Of a stretch of DNA of 64,000 nucleotides, positions 25,101 through 40,100 are shown piece by piece. A model generated the notes under the pieces. It had not been told where the DNA came from and did not search any database. It saw only the letters and a list, made by a program, of their open reading frames with translations. Source of the stretch: Sipunculus nudus. Its lineage: Eukaryota; Annelida; Sipuncula; Golfingiida; Sipunculidae. Location: NCBI GenBank assembly GCA_026874595.1, contig CM049307.1, forward strand, positions 24,092,362 through 24,156,361, in the 5' to 3' direction. Positions within the stretch are counted from its first letter, which is position 1. Each line of letters begins with the position of its first letter. Both the position numbers and the translations under genes were made by a program.

Positions 25101-28100
25101 GACAGCTTAATTTGCAGGTGGCAAACATGCAGTTTGTAAACCTGGTCATGTTCCAGTTTTACCTTTTGCTTAACAATATAATGACATTTATCATAGGGAC
25201 TGTGTTGGTGGTGTTATATAAATAAACACACACACACACACCATTAAAGTCTGGCATAATCATAACAATTCTTGATGGCTTTTTTTAACTAGAATACGGG
25301 TAGTCGACAAGCAACTATGTGTATCAGCCGAAATCAGAGTGGGACTGGTGAAGTGAGGCATGGATTAAGTGGCAAGGGGAAATAGAGTGAGGTGTGTTGC
25401 ATATAAGCATGGATGTCTGCAGCGAAAATGTGTATGTAGGTGGCGCCACCTACCACAAAATCCAGAAAGCTATCAAAGTTGTATACATATGCAAATTTTT
25501 AGGCAGATAAGTCAAACCACTACTTGTATATGAGTGTTTTTATCCAACAGCAGACAAACAAACAGTAGGAAGCTGTGCATAAATGGTGGCAGGTGGCCCC
25601 CGATATTTAACGTTTGATTTTGAGCTATGTGATTTCTAAAAACATGCAAAATTTCAGGGGGATATGTCAAACAAGTCCTGAGATTCAGATAAGCCTGAAG
25701 GTCTGCAGTGTAAATATAAATGTAGGTGGTGCCACCTGCCACAAAATCCAGAAAGCTATTTAAGATGTATGAACCTGAAAAATTTAAGGCAGATAAGTCA
25801 AACCACTGCTGAGATATGAGTGATTTTATCCCATGGCAGACAAACAGATGGACGCTGTGCAAAAATGATTGCAGTTGGCATCACCAGTTTTGTGTATAAT
25901 AAAGAGCTGTGTGGGATCTATACACTTGCAAAATTTTGAAAGGATATGTCAAACCCGTCATGAGATATAAGCCTGTATGTCTGCAGCCTGAAAGTGAATG
26001 TAGGTGGAGCCACCTGTCATAATATCAAAAAAGCTATCCAGGATGTATACACATGCAAAATTTCAGATGGATAAGTCCAACCAATGCAGAGATATAAGCG
26101 ATTTTATCCTAAGGCAGATGAACAGATGGACGCTGTGCAGAAAAGGTTGCAGGTGGCGCCACTATTTTTAGTGTTTGTTATAAAGGTATCCAAGGGATAC
26201 CGTGACAGTTGTGCAAAATTTTAAGCCTGATCAGTCAAACGGTTCCCGAGATATGTGGGTTTATGTGTGGAAAGAGATGCACAAAAGGACACTGTGCAGA
26301 GAGGAAAGGTCAGAGGTCAACTAAAAATGAGGGTGCAGCAGTTCACATGTGACCCGATCATAATTCTGAATTTGAAAAAATTATGGCCAGTTCTCTGGAA
26401 ACCTATGTGGCGGAGGTGGCAGCGACGGCGTGCAACTGAAACATAGTATCTGCAAAACTCTGTTTTGGCGGATACAATTACAAGGACCCTCTTTATGGTT
26501 TAAATAAATTATTCTGGTATCTACAGGCACTGATCTGATTTTCCTGGCTTTGGGCCTGTAGGGACTACCGGTACCTTTATTATCTGGTGCATCAGGTCAG
26601 GGTTTCATCCATTAGGAACAGAATAAAGCACTGAAAAGGCTGGCAAATGACAACCATTACCTGGGGAATGAACAGTGGTTTTTCAGCTCAAATAATTAAA
26701 TGAGATGATAAAAAACTGGTGGCAGGTACAATCAACCATACAGGTACCTAACAACCATTACCTGGGAATGAGCGGTGTTTCCACCACTATCAAATAAAAG
26801 AGATGATTAAAGAACATGGGCAAGTAATGAACCATACTGATACCTAACAGGTCTGAGGGCTTGTTTTGTTCACAGGTATTAGTCATGTCTACATGGCACA
26901 ATAATTAAAGGCATGAATATTTAAAGATCCACCATGAGCTGCAGCAGTGCTAGGTATATCACTGGTACTACAGATAAGCTGTGTACATAACATTAATGCA
27001 GTAGCGTATGTCATGGAATTTAGTTTTTTACTGTCTTTCCAGTAACTCTCATTTTTACTCTCTGAAAACAAATCGTCTAATTAAGATTTTCCTTTACAAT
27101 GATACTAGATGCTGGCTGACCATTTGGAACTATTTCAGAGAAAAGTAGCTTGTTTATATGTGACTTGATATATCCACCAGATATTATTCTACTATGATCC
27201 CATGTATTATATCTGTTGAATGCAAAGGCCCAAATTTTTAATTAACTTGGGGCTGATATTGTTAATGTTACCCAATCATACATAGTTTTGGCTACTTTAA
27301 GGCTAAACATGGATACATCTGATGTGATGACATAAGAATGGTGACCTGTTGCTGACTGACTGTCATTCCCTATAAATGGAATAAACAACCATCATACTGG
27401 CTATCTGTATCTTTTTTTTATTGGAAACTGTATCAGATAACTGACCTTTCACCAGCAGTAGTGACCTTGGCATCGATGTGTTCTCGACTTAACTTCTGGG
27501 AACGAAGCAGGTAATTCTCCATTCCTGACCTTTCAAACGCCGTCATTTTCTTTTTATCTTCATGTGACAGCAACTCCACTGTGAGAACAAATTACCATTG
27601 TTATGTTAAATTTAATCAGATTACATTATATGTTATTACATGTTTTTTTGTAGGGTTGCAGATATGGAAAATGGGGCAAACCTTTAAGGACCAGTGATTC
27701 ACAATCATACATACTTTATACATGCAGAACAAAAATCTCAAATATTGGTTAAATGAAAGTTACTATTCATAAGATATACAGGATTTTGCTAATGCAGCTT
27801 CTTGTGTAGATGGAAGAGAAAGACAATTGGCTGCCCGCAGCCAACAGGGAACCCATTTGTGCAGGCAAGCGTGATCCAGTTTGACACTCATTAGCACGGA
27901 CAAAACTGACATTCCCCACTTTGTTAGCCTATATACACTACAAACTTGAATTAATTAATATACTAATGAAAAAAATATGAGGTTATAATTGTTTGGTACC
28001 AGAATGTATGATAAATTCAAGAAAACTTGCAAAATTTGATGTTTATCAATGAATGAAACCCCCTGTGTACATTTCCCTTACATCATTCCAAAAGGCAGTT

Positions 28101-31100
28101 GATTCAGGTTCAATTTCTAATGCAAATGATGATGAATGAAGCAATTTCTGACGTATTTTTTTATGTTTCTGTATTTTTTTTTACCACAGCAAAATAAATA
28201 TGATAAAAAATAAGTATCAGAATGATCAGCAATACTAAATACTATGTCAAGTGCCAACACTGCATGCTGTGTTGAATGAATGGGCTGGTCAGGCTGGACG
28301 CTAAGGGGCACTAGTTGTTTGCCTGCAGTTTTTCAAGCAGGCAGTCATTTACTGCCTCGACACATGTACACGAGAGTATCAGTATTAGCAATATCCTGTA
28401 TTTCATCTAGAATCAGTGTGTCAAAAATATGACATAATGAAATCATGTGTTCACGTGCTTATTTCCACTCAGTGCCACTGATCTGTGGATGGCTTTCTGT
28501 TTTTGAGGGTATCAAATTTCATACATTTACAATATTCACGAAAACCATATAATCACAAAAATTTTTGTGAATAAAACAAATAACCTACACAGATGTATAT
28601 GAATAGTGTACAGCTTCCCCTGTGGCCATTATTATGCACATTATCCATGCCTGTGGTGTTAAAATGCTAATATACAGATTAATACTACAAATAATAACAG
28701 AACAGGGACGTAATTAGGAGCAATATTATGCCTTTTCTTTAACTCTATCAGTTCACTTTTGCTTTACACAAAAAATTTCCAGCAAAACCATCCCAGCACA
28801 TGGTCTCAGTACCTCCCTTTGAGCTGTTTAACACCTTGTTATGGGTTTGTGTGTTAGTAAACACAGTCCATGTGTGTGTCTACAATAGCAAGGCTGCATT
28901 ACCAGAGGTCTGATTTTGCATGTGTGACAGATCATAGTTAAAACTAGTCGCACACGGAATTTCACATTCTCTGATATATCACTGCTGAATAAACATTACA
29001 ATCCATGTAAATTTATTGTAGAACCTGTCGCAACAGATTGTATGATAGGTCCAAGGGGCCTAAGTGGAAATAACACGGGTAGCATAGGTCATAATTCAGG
29101 TCCTAGGCCTCCCCAGCATTCGATGTTTCAGCCAGCAGGGGATTTCCTGATTGACAGGTGTTGTGGCCCAGGCAATGCACAAGTCTAACTTGCTGTGTTT
29201 ATGTTATTCCTTGTGATTGTGTCCTATCCACTGTTTTTAACACTTGTGTAAAGGAGTACGTCAACAGTTTCAAAGCAATATTTTAGCAAGTATTATTCAT
29301 TGCAAAGAGAAGATGCTATTTTTCATGTTAATTCATTACTCTTGATTGGTCCTCTTTAAATGTTATCTGTAACTTAGTAAAAAAAAAAAAATCAAACCTT
29401 TTGAATTATCTATCAATAATTAACAGGAATTTCTACTTGTTCAATGTTCCATTGGGTCACCATCAAACAGTTACAATTTTGTACACACATCAAATTACTT
29501 GTTGAACTAGTTTAACGGATAATCTCTGAGTAGCTTGCTGTATGGTAAGACCATAAGAGAAGGACTCATGTGAAACACTGAAAAAATGATAATTTCAAAA
29601 CAATGAACTTCACAAATATGGCACAAATCACAGTATTCACTCAAGTACACTGGGTAGATTAGGACAATTAAGCAAAGGGTTGATTTTCTTCCAGAAGAAA
29701 TGTATTTCTTCTGAGACATTGGAAGAAATTGGAGGAAATGGGGTTTCCTCCACTTTCTTCCGGATGTGATGGATGAAAGTGGAATTCAGTGGACAGTAAG
29801 AATGATAGTGTTGTTTACAAAAACCAAAACAGATATTTGAAAACTTTGGATTTCTTTTGAATAAAATAAAACAATATGACTTTAAAGAGTGTACAGGAAC
29901 AATGCTCTTGATTAATCTAAATATAATTCTGTTAGTTTATTCTAATAGTATTGCCAAAATTGCAGCTGATGGATTTATATTTCAACAATTTAAGTATGTA
30001 GTGTTGCATAATATGTGTTGACATGTTAATTTACAAAAGATCCTTGTTTAAATGTCTACCTGTATTCACATGAGGGTTGGAGGAAGTTTTCTGTATTTGT
30101 AACTAGTTCTTACCAAACTTGTGTCACTTGGCAATATTACTTTTGTATAATAGAGAATAAAAGACTGATATACTAAACAGTATGCAAACTGCACTCCCTA
30201 CAAAATAATATAACAGAATTATTAGCTTGCTTCTGTATGACTTAACAATTTGTGATATAACACAATGATTGATCAGTGATCACCAGTTGAACTTATAATT
30301 ATCACTCATTTAAATTTATGCATCTCTGTTGTTAATCACAGTGGAGTACAATCAGTACCTGTCAGTAATCTACATCCAAGTTACCATGAAGCTAGCAATA
30401 GCAAAACACCAATTTTGCAGCCCTTCAAACATCAAGTCTAATCATGAGCTTGTTGTGAATTATGCCAAAACTAGAAAATACCTAGAAAATATGAGAAACC
30501 CTATCTCTGTACATGAGTATCTTCTAGGTAAATAACTTGTTATAACAAGGAGCAGTTACACCATTTGATTAGTATATAGTGGATGAAACCCTGTTAATTA
30601 TGACATAGCTTCCTCATACCCTGCCTCTCTGTGCAGTCAGGGGGAACTGGAGTGAAGCTGCACTTTTTTAGGTAATCACCTGGTAATCACTGCATGATTC
30701 ACTGGACTGAATCCTGTGTCAACTGATTTTGAATTATGTCACATGAATTGACTAACTCGAAACTAAATGAAGCATATTGTCTGACGAAATTAAACTAATG
30801 GTCATACATTCTAAGATAACACTAAATATTAATATAAACCTTTATATTTGCAAATAAGATGGAACAGATTATGTTTAAGCAGAAATAAAACTCTAAACTT
30901 ATTTTTATATTCTCACATGAAATTTAAAATTTCTTCAGAGCAGGAAGTTTCCGAAAGTTTCCAAGGAAGAAACTGCCTCTTGGAAGAAATCCCCAACTCT
31001 GATTAAGCACATTAAGTACATTAAGTATATTAAGTACAATAAGTATATTAGGTACATTAAGTACATTAAGCACATTAAGTTCATTATAAAATATATTTAG

Positions 31101-34100
31101 TACATTAAGTGTATTAAGAACATTAAGTACATTAGGTGTATTTAGTGTATTAAGTACTTGAACTTACTGAAGTCATGGCTCTTCTTTGGTGATCCCTTAC
31201 AGGTTCTGATGATGTATGTAATCATTCGCTTTACATGGATGAAAATGATTAAAGGGGGTGCCAGTGTTGGCCTATCAAAGTATTCGTGGATCAGGCTGTA
31301 GCGGTAGTACCTCCAGACTTTCTCAGAGTTCTCTTGCACACGCTCAAATGTGTAACTGAAAATAGTGAACATAGAAAAATAATTTATTTAAGTTATTTGC
31401 AGTATTAGTAATAGGTCCTCCAAAATACAGCTCAGTTAACATCTTCCTTCCCAGCTAATACTCAGAATAGTCAGAACCCATGTAAACAAATGCAAATACC
31501 TATGAAATAATACCACCTATGGTACTGGCCAAAAGTGGTCGTAATTCACAGGTGGTCTTTTCAGTCAGGTCAGTTGTAACAAATGTGAATGTATTCGTTC
31601 ACTGAAGGGTGGTCTTAATTGACATGTAACCTTAATAGACATGTGGTCTTTCAGAGAGGTTCCAGTGTATTATTGTTGGAATATATGTAATTTTATTTTG
31701 TTTAACAGTTAAGTTTTCTATTTTGGAAGTTCCAGTGTCGCTGTTGTACGATTACTGTTTTGGATATGGGGGGAATTGGAAGAGAGGGGTGGAACTGGAA
31801 GTGAGGGGCAAAGAGAGAGTTTGGCTGATGCTGGGTTGCAAGGTTAAGCTGTATAGGGGGAATTGGAAGAGAGGGGTGGAACTGGAAGTGAGGGGCAGAG
31901 AGAGAGTTTGGCTGATGCTGGGCTGCAAGGTTAAGCTGGAGAGAATGCAGGAAAAGGAAGGGTCCAACTCAGGAGGACTTATCACAAAACCAACAAAAAA
32001 AGGTCCCTAAGTCTGTAATAGGGGAGGGGGGGGGAGGGGGTCGAGTCCATACCAATTGGCCTGAAACCCTTAAAAAAAGGTTGCGGTAAAGGAGGGGGTT
32101 TGGACCCCCTGGACCCCTCCCCTGGATCCGCTTCTTGAACGAACTGTCTGATTTGTCTTTAAGTGTCTGAATGAATCAAGGCTATGATGTCTGTTGTTTG
32201 TTTTTTGAGTAACCAAGGTTCAGTTCAACTGTGAGGATTACTGTGAATGAACTATCTGGGACTGGATCTGCGTCACATGGATCGCTTGCAGCAGTGGTTG
32301 TTAATTAGTATTTCAATATTTCTGCTTTGTACAACGAGTGAAGAATACAGGAAGGACTCTGTTGTATTTGATATTGTGCACCGGATTAGGCTAGGGTTTT
32401 GCTTTTGACTGGATACTGACTGATGTGAAAACTGTATCGCCGAGTGTCACCTTATTACTTTCTGAATACCTTATTATACTGTATCAATTTGTTGTTGTGT
32501 TCATTTACTCAGGTATAACAAACTCATTTACATAATTCCCCATGCAGAACATCACATTATGTTTAATGACATGTTGCCCAGTAACACCCCCTGGTATTTA
32601 CAGTGGAACTTGGCCTTTAATAACCAGATGAACTTTCATTTGCATTCACAAATATATGAAGCACCACATCCAGCACAAATCTAAGGAAAAATACATATGC
32701 TTGTACAATAATGAGCTAATTATGGTCACAGTTCATTGTAATCTGATGGTGACTATAAGAGCAAAGGTGAAATTGAATTAACAAGGTCTGCAGGACCTTG
32801 ATATAGGGAATATTATGTAATCTTGTTGAGAGTTTGGGAGGGGAGAAATGATAAAATACTCACCTGAACATAGCAATGAGCAGGTTGAGCAGCAGAATGA
32901 CTGCCAGGATCATGTACACGGCAAACAGTAATATAACCACCCAGTTCTGCTCGGGGCATCGTGGAACATCTGGGTTGTTTGTCCAAATAGTCCGATTAGA
33001 CGTACAACCTGACACCTCTCCTACAATTATCAGATGTTAAGAAGATAAATGTAAACTAGAATACGGGTAGTCTACAAGTGACTATGTGTATCCAACAAAA
33101 TAAGAGTGTTACAGGTGAATTGAGGCAGGCACTGAGTGGTAAGGGGAAACAGAGTGAGATGTGTTGCATATAAGCATGGATGTCTGACACATAAACATGA
33201 TTACAGGTGGTGCCACCTGTCAATTGTCATTTCAGGTAGACAAGTCAAAACCAGTGCTGTAGAGCTTTGTAAGATCTATACTCAGGCAAAATATCAGGCA
33301 GATACATCAAACCACTTAGAGGATGTAAGTGATTTTTACAAATATACAAACAGTTGGACATCATGCAAAATAGTTGCAGGTGGCGCCACCAGTTTTGTGC
33401 ATGAAATAGAGCAATGTTAGATCTTTACTCATTCCAAATTTCATGCAGATAAGTCTAACCACTGCCGAGATATGAGTGATTTTTACCCCAGACATATGAA
33501 CAGATGGACATCATGCAAAATAGTTGCAGGTGGCGCCACCAGTTTTGTGTATGAAATGGAGCAATGTAAGATCTATACACATCCAAAATTTCAGGCGCTT
33601 CTGGGAAACCATTGCCAAGATAGGAGTGATTTTAACCCAAGACAGACAAACAGAAGGACTCTTTGCAAAATGGTTGCAAGCTTGCCACCAGCTTTGTGTA
33701 TGATATAAAGCTACCAAAGAGCTACACTCATGCATAATTTCAGCCCTATTGGTCAAATGAGTGCCAAGATATGTTTATGTGTGAAAACAGTAGCACAGAT
33801 GGAAGCTCTGCAGAGAAGAAAGGATCAACCAAAAATGAGGGCGCAGCAGTTTACATGTGGCCAAATCAAAATTCTGAGTTCCATAAAATTCCATCCAGTG
33901 GAAGTTCTCCGGAAACCTATGCCGCAGTGGTGGCAGTGGGCTGAAAACACAGTATTCGCAAAACTGTGTTTTTGCGGATACAATAATCATAAAAAGGAAT
34001 GCTCTTTCAGAACAGCTAGAATCACAAGCTGCAGCAAGCAGAGCAATCTAAAAGAAAATAGGTGAATGATTTTAAAAATTTACATTTGTCATATTTATTT

Positions 34101-37100
34101 GTGAAAGCTATGCTTTAAAATGTCCACCTACTTGACATGTAAGTGAAAAACAATTTCATGTCATTTGTGTGATCATAAGAAAAATTAAGAACATTAGGAT
34201 TTTATTAAACAAAAAAAAAAAGAGTCCTGTTTTCAAAGATATATAGTATTTGGCCACATGCTGTAGCAACCAGATTTACCTAGATAAAAAGGGAAGAGAA
34301 CAGTTATCATGAACTCACCAAGTTCTAATATACTAAACTAACATTTCTAATGACCACAGGCATTACATGTTCTTGTGTTGGAATAGGTCTGGGAAACTAA
34401 AGCTGTGTTTGTGTTGGAAAGGTTTACCATGGGCTGAGTTTACTGGCATAGTTTCTAAAAGATGGTGCTGTAATAAACCCTCTGCAAAATAATGTCACAT
34501 TTCTCAGGATTAATGGGGATATAAGGAAATGGACTTCCTTAATATACACTTGGCACCATTCCCAATACTTAAAACACACAACATGACTTATTTGAGGTGT
34601 GGCCACGGAGGAGTTGCCTTACAAAGTTTGAGTGCTACCAAAATCAATTATAACACAGATACAGTACTTGTATTTTTATCATTTTTTTACCTTCAAGTTC
34701 TTCCAAAAACAGTTCTCCATACAGCTGCCAGTAAGGCATGTATATGACCTCGTAGAACAGAGACCAGCGAGGTTCTGTGTTTGGAAAGCGGAGAACATAA
34801 GATGCGACTCCATACGAAAACATGAAGACTGCTAGAATCAACACAAAAAAGGCCAAGTCTGTCATCTGAAAAACAAGATATAAATAGTGTTAGACTTTTA
34901 CTTAAATCAGTCATCAAAGCATTTTACCAATTTGACAAACCTTTTTGTGAACTCAAGGATGCACTATGATGCACTAGCCTGATTGTTTTAAAAATAGTCA
35001 TCATAATGTTCATTTTCTGGTGCTCACATATTTTGTGTTCACAGAATGTTCATAATACATCATACTGATTTTTTTGCCTATTTTATCACAACAGAAAGCT
35101 TTTTCATATTATCATGTCAGTAATCTGCTGAATATCTATCATTGAACTGGTACAAAAATAAATACTGCTATCTTATAAAAGTGTTTGGTGTACCATCTGG
35201 AGGCCGACATCCTTCTGGACTGGGAACCCACGTCCAACAGTCTCTGGTCCAGCCAATCACTCTTTATCCAAAATCTAACAATACCGGCTTTGGCATGGTG
35301 TGGGCCCAAAGAGGCTGTGTTTTGTTACATTTTGTTTAAACATTAACAGAACACCAGCGCACTGTGGTTTGTGGGTGAAAGTATTCTGGCATGGTTGCAG
35401 TAAGGAACATAGCAACAATAAAATATCTTTAAAGTCATAATAGGTCAACTGTGAATGAACACAGTGGGAGTGGAATATCACTCGTCATCTGAATATTTAA
35501 TGAGAAAAGAGTGACTGGAGCTTATTTAATAAATTATCTAAGAAAAAGTTACTGACCATCTTGCGTATCATGATGACCTTGGGTCCTATTTGTTTGTGGA
35601 CGAAAAATGTGTGCATGAATCGTAAGAAGAACATGGACAGTGTCAGAGCGTAGAAAATCCGTGCCACTGTGAACTGCTCCGCCGGCAGCGTCAGCCGGAG
35701 AATGATAGATAAGATGAGCATTAAATACATGGTCACGTCAAACTTGTTCCACAAACTGCTGAAGTAACCTGACATCTTGTAGGAGAATGTCCTTGGATCT
35801 CTCGTCATAACCTAAAAAAACAAAGTCAAATGATATAATTAAGATCACAATGGTTTACTCTATAGAGCAACATTGATCCATCAAGGCTGTGCTTTATTTA
35901 GAACAAAACTGTCACATGAGTGTCACATAACAGTAAGCAGAAGACACAAGTTTAGGTACCTAGGTCATTTTGTACCTTTACCATAATAGGACTCACAAAA
36001 ATAGGACTCTGCTGGTTAGGTTGGTGGGCTTTAGACCTAAGGACCATAATGGACCGGGGCTTCTACAAATACCAGTGGTGCAGGTATAAATGTAGAGGGT
36101 CAGTCCAACTATACTGAATAAGAATTTACTCAAGGCAAATTAAATAAACATGGGTGTTTTGTGGTAAGGGCTTTACAGAATAAGCAATGATTTGTAAGAA
36201 TGCCATATGACATGTAAATAGGTGTTTCCTTGAAGTGTAAAAAAAATTTATTTTGAAGTTTGACAGTTGGACAAGTAGTTCAGGCTGTCCCACAGTGCCT
36301 AACAGGAAGAGTTTCATTTCAGGTAGAAACAACCTATTGTGGAGGGTGTTGGTCCCTCCTGGAGTTGTGGCCCATTGCCAAGTGTGACTGGTGTTGACAG
36401 AGGCAGGTGATATCAGGAACTGTGGTATAGTGTGAGCAAAGAGGGTAAAGTTAAAACTCCTTAAACACCAAATAATTTAAAAGTTAGTTTTTGAACCAAA
36501 GGCTCAGACACACAAGAAGTCTGATTACATGTTAGAGACTTTCAGAATCAAATCTGTGTACAACACCATGTGTTGCCAATAGTTACAAATAGTTATATGG
36601 GGTTGCATGATGGGATATATTACCCAAGTTAACAGCCCACATTATTCATGGTATTACAGTGAAACCAAAGGCTGCTGGCAACCCCTCTGAGATGGACACC
36701 CTCTGCTATAAAAGACAAATTGTCAAGTCCTGTGACTGTCTGCTTCAGAGGGGTTTCAATCAAGCTCTTAAAGTAAACAGAGATAATTCATAAGAATACT
36801 CATGGAATTCTTATTAAAATGTCAAAAGAATAGTTTCAGTTTAAATTAAAAGGGCTAAAATACATATATGAGATAATAATGCCCATGTTCTAACTTGGAC
36901 CTGACAGCTGATCACTTAGATGGTTCTTTTTACCGTTGGCAGGTGGCAGCACATACCAGACTCACTGTTTTTCAGATTAACCCTCTGAAAGCACAGGACA
37001 TATCTGGGGTCTTCTGTCCTTTCTTTTACAAAAACTTTTTAGACCACTCTGTTGTCCATGGCTCAATTCACATACAGCAAGATGATGGAAATAACCACTA

Positions 37101-40100
37101 CAGAGGTGTATCCAGGAGTTTTAGAATTTAAGGGGAGGATCAAACCCAGGTAGCCACTTTGATTAAGAGATGGAGGGATCCAGGCCTTGAAAATTGTTGC
37201 GGCTCAAAAGGAGGGGGTCTGGACCCCCTTGACCCCCTCTGGATCTGCCACTGCACTAGCACTGGTTGATATAGCTATATATTGATATATATCAACCAAT
37301 GCAAGAGAAGCTATTCAATTATCTGTCTCTTTAATGAAAACAAGAGACCCAGGGGTCTAATGTTCACTCTGTGAACTACTGTGCACGATGGCGGGTGATT
37401 AAAAAAGAAAAAAGGTGAATGTGAAAATACCATTCATTCCTTTCCAAGCAGATACTGTCCAATTGCACAAGGTAGGTGGCGCCACCTGTCTGGTTTATGA
37501 GAAAACTTTCCAAGATGGATGCACATGCCAAATTTCAGATCAATACTCCTGAGATATGAGCAATTTTCACCAAAAGCAAATGTACAAATGGACACTACAG
37601 GTAAACGATTGCAGATGGCACCACCAGTCTTGTTTACCAGATGGAGGTGTCGAGGATCTATGGACATGCATAATTTCAACCCAATGCACTGAACAACCAC
37701 TAAGACGAACAGATGGCAAATACAAAGATGGACACTCAACAAAAAGTATAGTAGGTGGTGCCACCTGTCTGGTTTACAAGAAAACTTTTCAAGATGGATG
37801 GACATGCCAAATTTCAAACTTATAAATTGAACCAGTCCTGAGATATGAGCAATTTTCACCCAAAGCAAATGTACAGATGGATGCCACAGGAAAATGATTG
37901 CAGATGGCACCACCAGTCTCAAGTGTAAGTTTGAGGAGTCCCAGATCTACGGACAGGCACAATTTCAGCTCAATACGGCAAATCACTCCTGAGATTTGGG
38001 CTGTTATCTAAACTACACCCAGGTTTTTACTGCACAGAAAGGTCACCCATTTCTGTTACCTACAGCTACATAAGTGAGCCCGAGGGAACAAGTATGCCAG
38101 GTTTCAGAAAGATCAGTACAAGGTTCTCAGAGGAGACTCTGATTTGGCGGATTATAACAAGTAAATACTTAACAACATATCTTGGATAAAAGCTGCAAAG
38201 ACCATCACAGCCTGTAGAAAGTAGGTCAACACAGGTGGCACCACCTGGAGGTCAAAATTATTTAGCAGTCACATGATCAATATTCCTGTGAAATTTGAAA
38301 CTGAAGCCTGCAGCAGTTCCTAAGATATTTGGTAACAGACAATACATCATGTATAGAAACACATCAAGTTGTCAAATATTGCGATCATCAATATGAAGTT
38401 CCATAGACGCCATCTTGAAACTGACTTGACTGAATTTATACTCAGATTATTCCCCTTCCTCTAAGGAACTGCTGACTATGATATGAAAGCCAAAATATTT
38501 ATACTTTATGACTTATCTTGGAAGAAGTGGAAAATACCATTACAGCCTGTAGAAAGTAGGTCAATACAGGTGGCGCCACCTGGAGGTCAAAATCATTTAG
38601 CAGTCACATGATCAATATTCCTGTGAAATTTGAAACTGAAGGCTGCAGCAGTTCCCAAGATATTTGGTAACAAACAATACATCATGTATGTAAACACATG
38701 AAGTTGCCAAATTTTGCGATCGAAATAATTTGAAGTTCCGTAGAGATGCCATCTTGAAAATGACGACTGAATTTATACTCAAATTATTCCCCTTCCTCTA
38801 AGGAACTGGTGACTATGATATGAAGGCCAAAATAATTATACTTTATGACTTATCTTAGAAGAAGTGGAAAAGACCATTTCATCCCACAGAAAGTAGGTCA
38901 ACATAGGTGGCACCACCAAAAGCTTATTTTTGCATGTCCATCCCATGATCAGTAATTCTGCAAAGTTTCATGAAGGTACGCTCTTTACACAGCGCTTAAC
39001 CTATAGGGCTACTTCCTATATCGTAAGGCGCTGTTTGTTATCACCTCGTATCCTGCTTTGCAACACCAGAGGGGAGCACTGTATTTTTGTCCAATCAGAT
39101 GAAACTTTGTGCTGGAAGACAAAGCCAAGCGAGGAATACACGGAGCCAATCATATTCATTTCTTTTTGAGTGACAGTTCATCCCCCAGCGTAACCGTCTA
39201 AACAGGCCACAGGCTCAGATTGATTGGCCCTGACGTGGTTTGCTTAGGGCCTTGGGCACATAGGATGCTCGGCCGATGAGCTGTAATTCAAACGAAACGT
39301 AACAACAAAGGCTGCATGCACACCGCAATGGCTGGTTTTAGTTCTGCAGACAACAGATACATGGCTACGCGTCGCTAACACAGTCATAATGTCACAATCG
39401 AATCGGTCGATGATGCGAGAATGCAGAGGGAGCAATTTAAATTCGACCGGAAACTCATCAAACGTCGCTTGAAGCGCGGAAATGGGCGGAGCCAGGATGC
39501 CTGTTGGGTGTTTGTTTATTGGCATCTGATTGGCTGCTTGTCGCATCGTACGCACGTTTATTTCAGTGGACAACAAACCGCCATCTGGTGTCTAAATATA
39601 TCATAAACGGTCAAAGCTGGCAGCGTGAAAATCAGTTGCTTCTTTAGAAGCGCAAGATTTCCGCTGCCTCGGGAGCGTACATGAAGGTAGCTGCTGTGGC
39701 TGTTGAGATATTTGGTAACAGACGGTGGACAGTTGACAGCGGACAGTGGACTGTGGACGCTGCACCATGGCATAAGTTCACAGAGTGAACTAATGATACC
39801 ATCATCAAAAGCACAGAAACACTCCCAACAAAAATCATGAGAGATAGCCCCCAATATTTAATGGCAAATCATTTGCTATTGAAACATTTATAATTTTTGT
39901 TGGCCTCATATTACCATTTTTCCCAAAAGCCTGTCTTAAACTAATTCATAGATTTATGTGGCAGAGCCATTAAGATGACTTACGAGTTACATGGTTTAGG
40001 CATTCACTACGGTTAGTGTTTAGTGTAGGTTTGACACCACGATCTGTTCTAGCGTTTTGGTAACTGAAAAATCTTTTGGCTGTCCGAGAGGGAGATTTTG

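Noticed and set aside
31723-32010. 95-codon plus-strand ORF with an internal repeat as a gene
   Set aside because: It lies in an intron, antisense to the channel; the repeat is an 87-bp DNA duplication, and there is no homology or promoter.
34529-34917. Plus-strand and alternate-frame ORFs over 34.5-34.9 kb
   Set aside because: Shadows of the S5/pore exon on the minus strand.
38930-39169. 79-codon plus-strand ORF
   Set aside because: It straddles the junction of a repeat and the 703-bp insertion, so it cannot be an ancestral coding frame.
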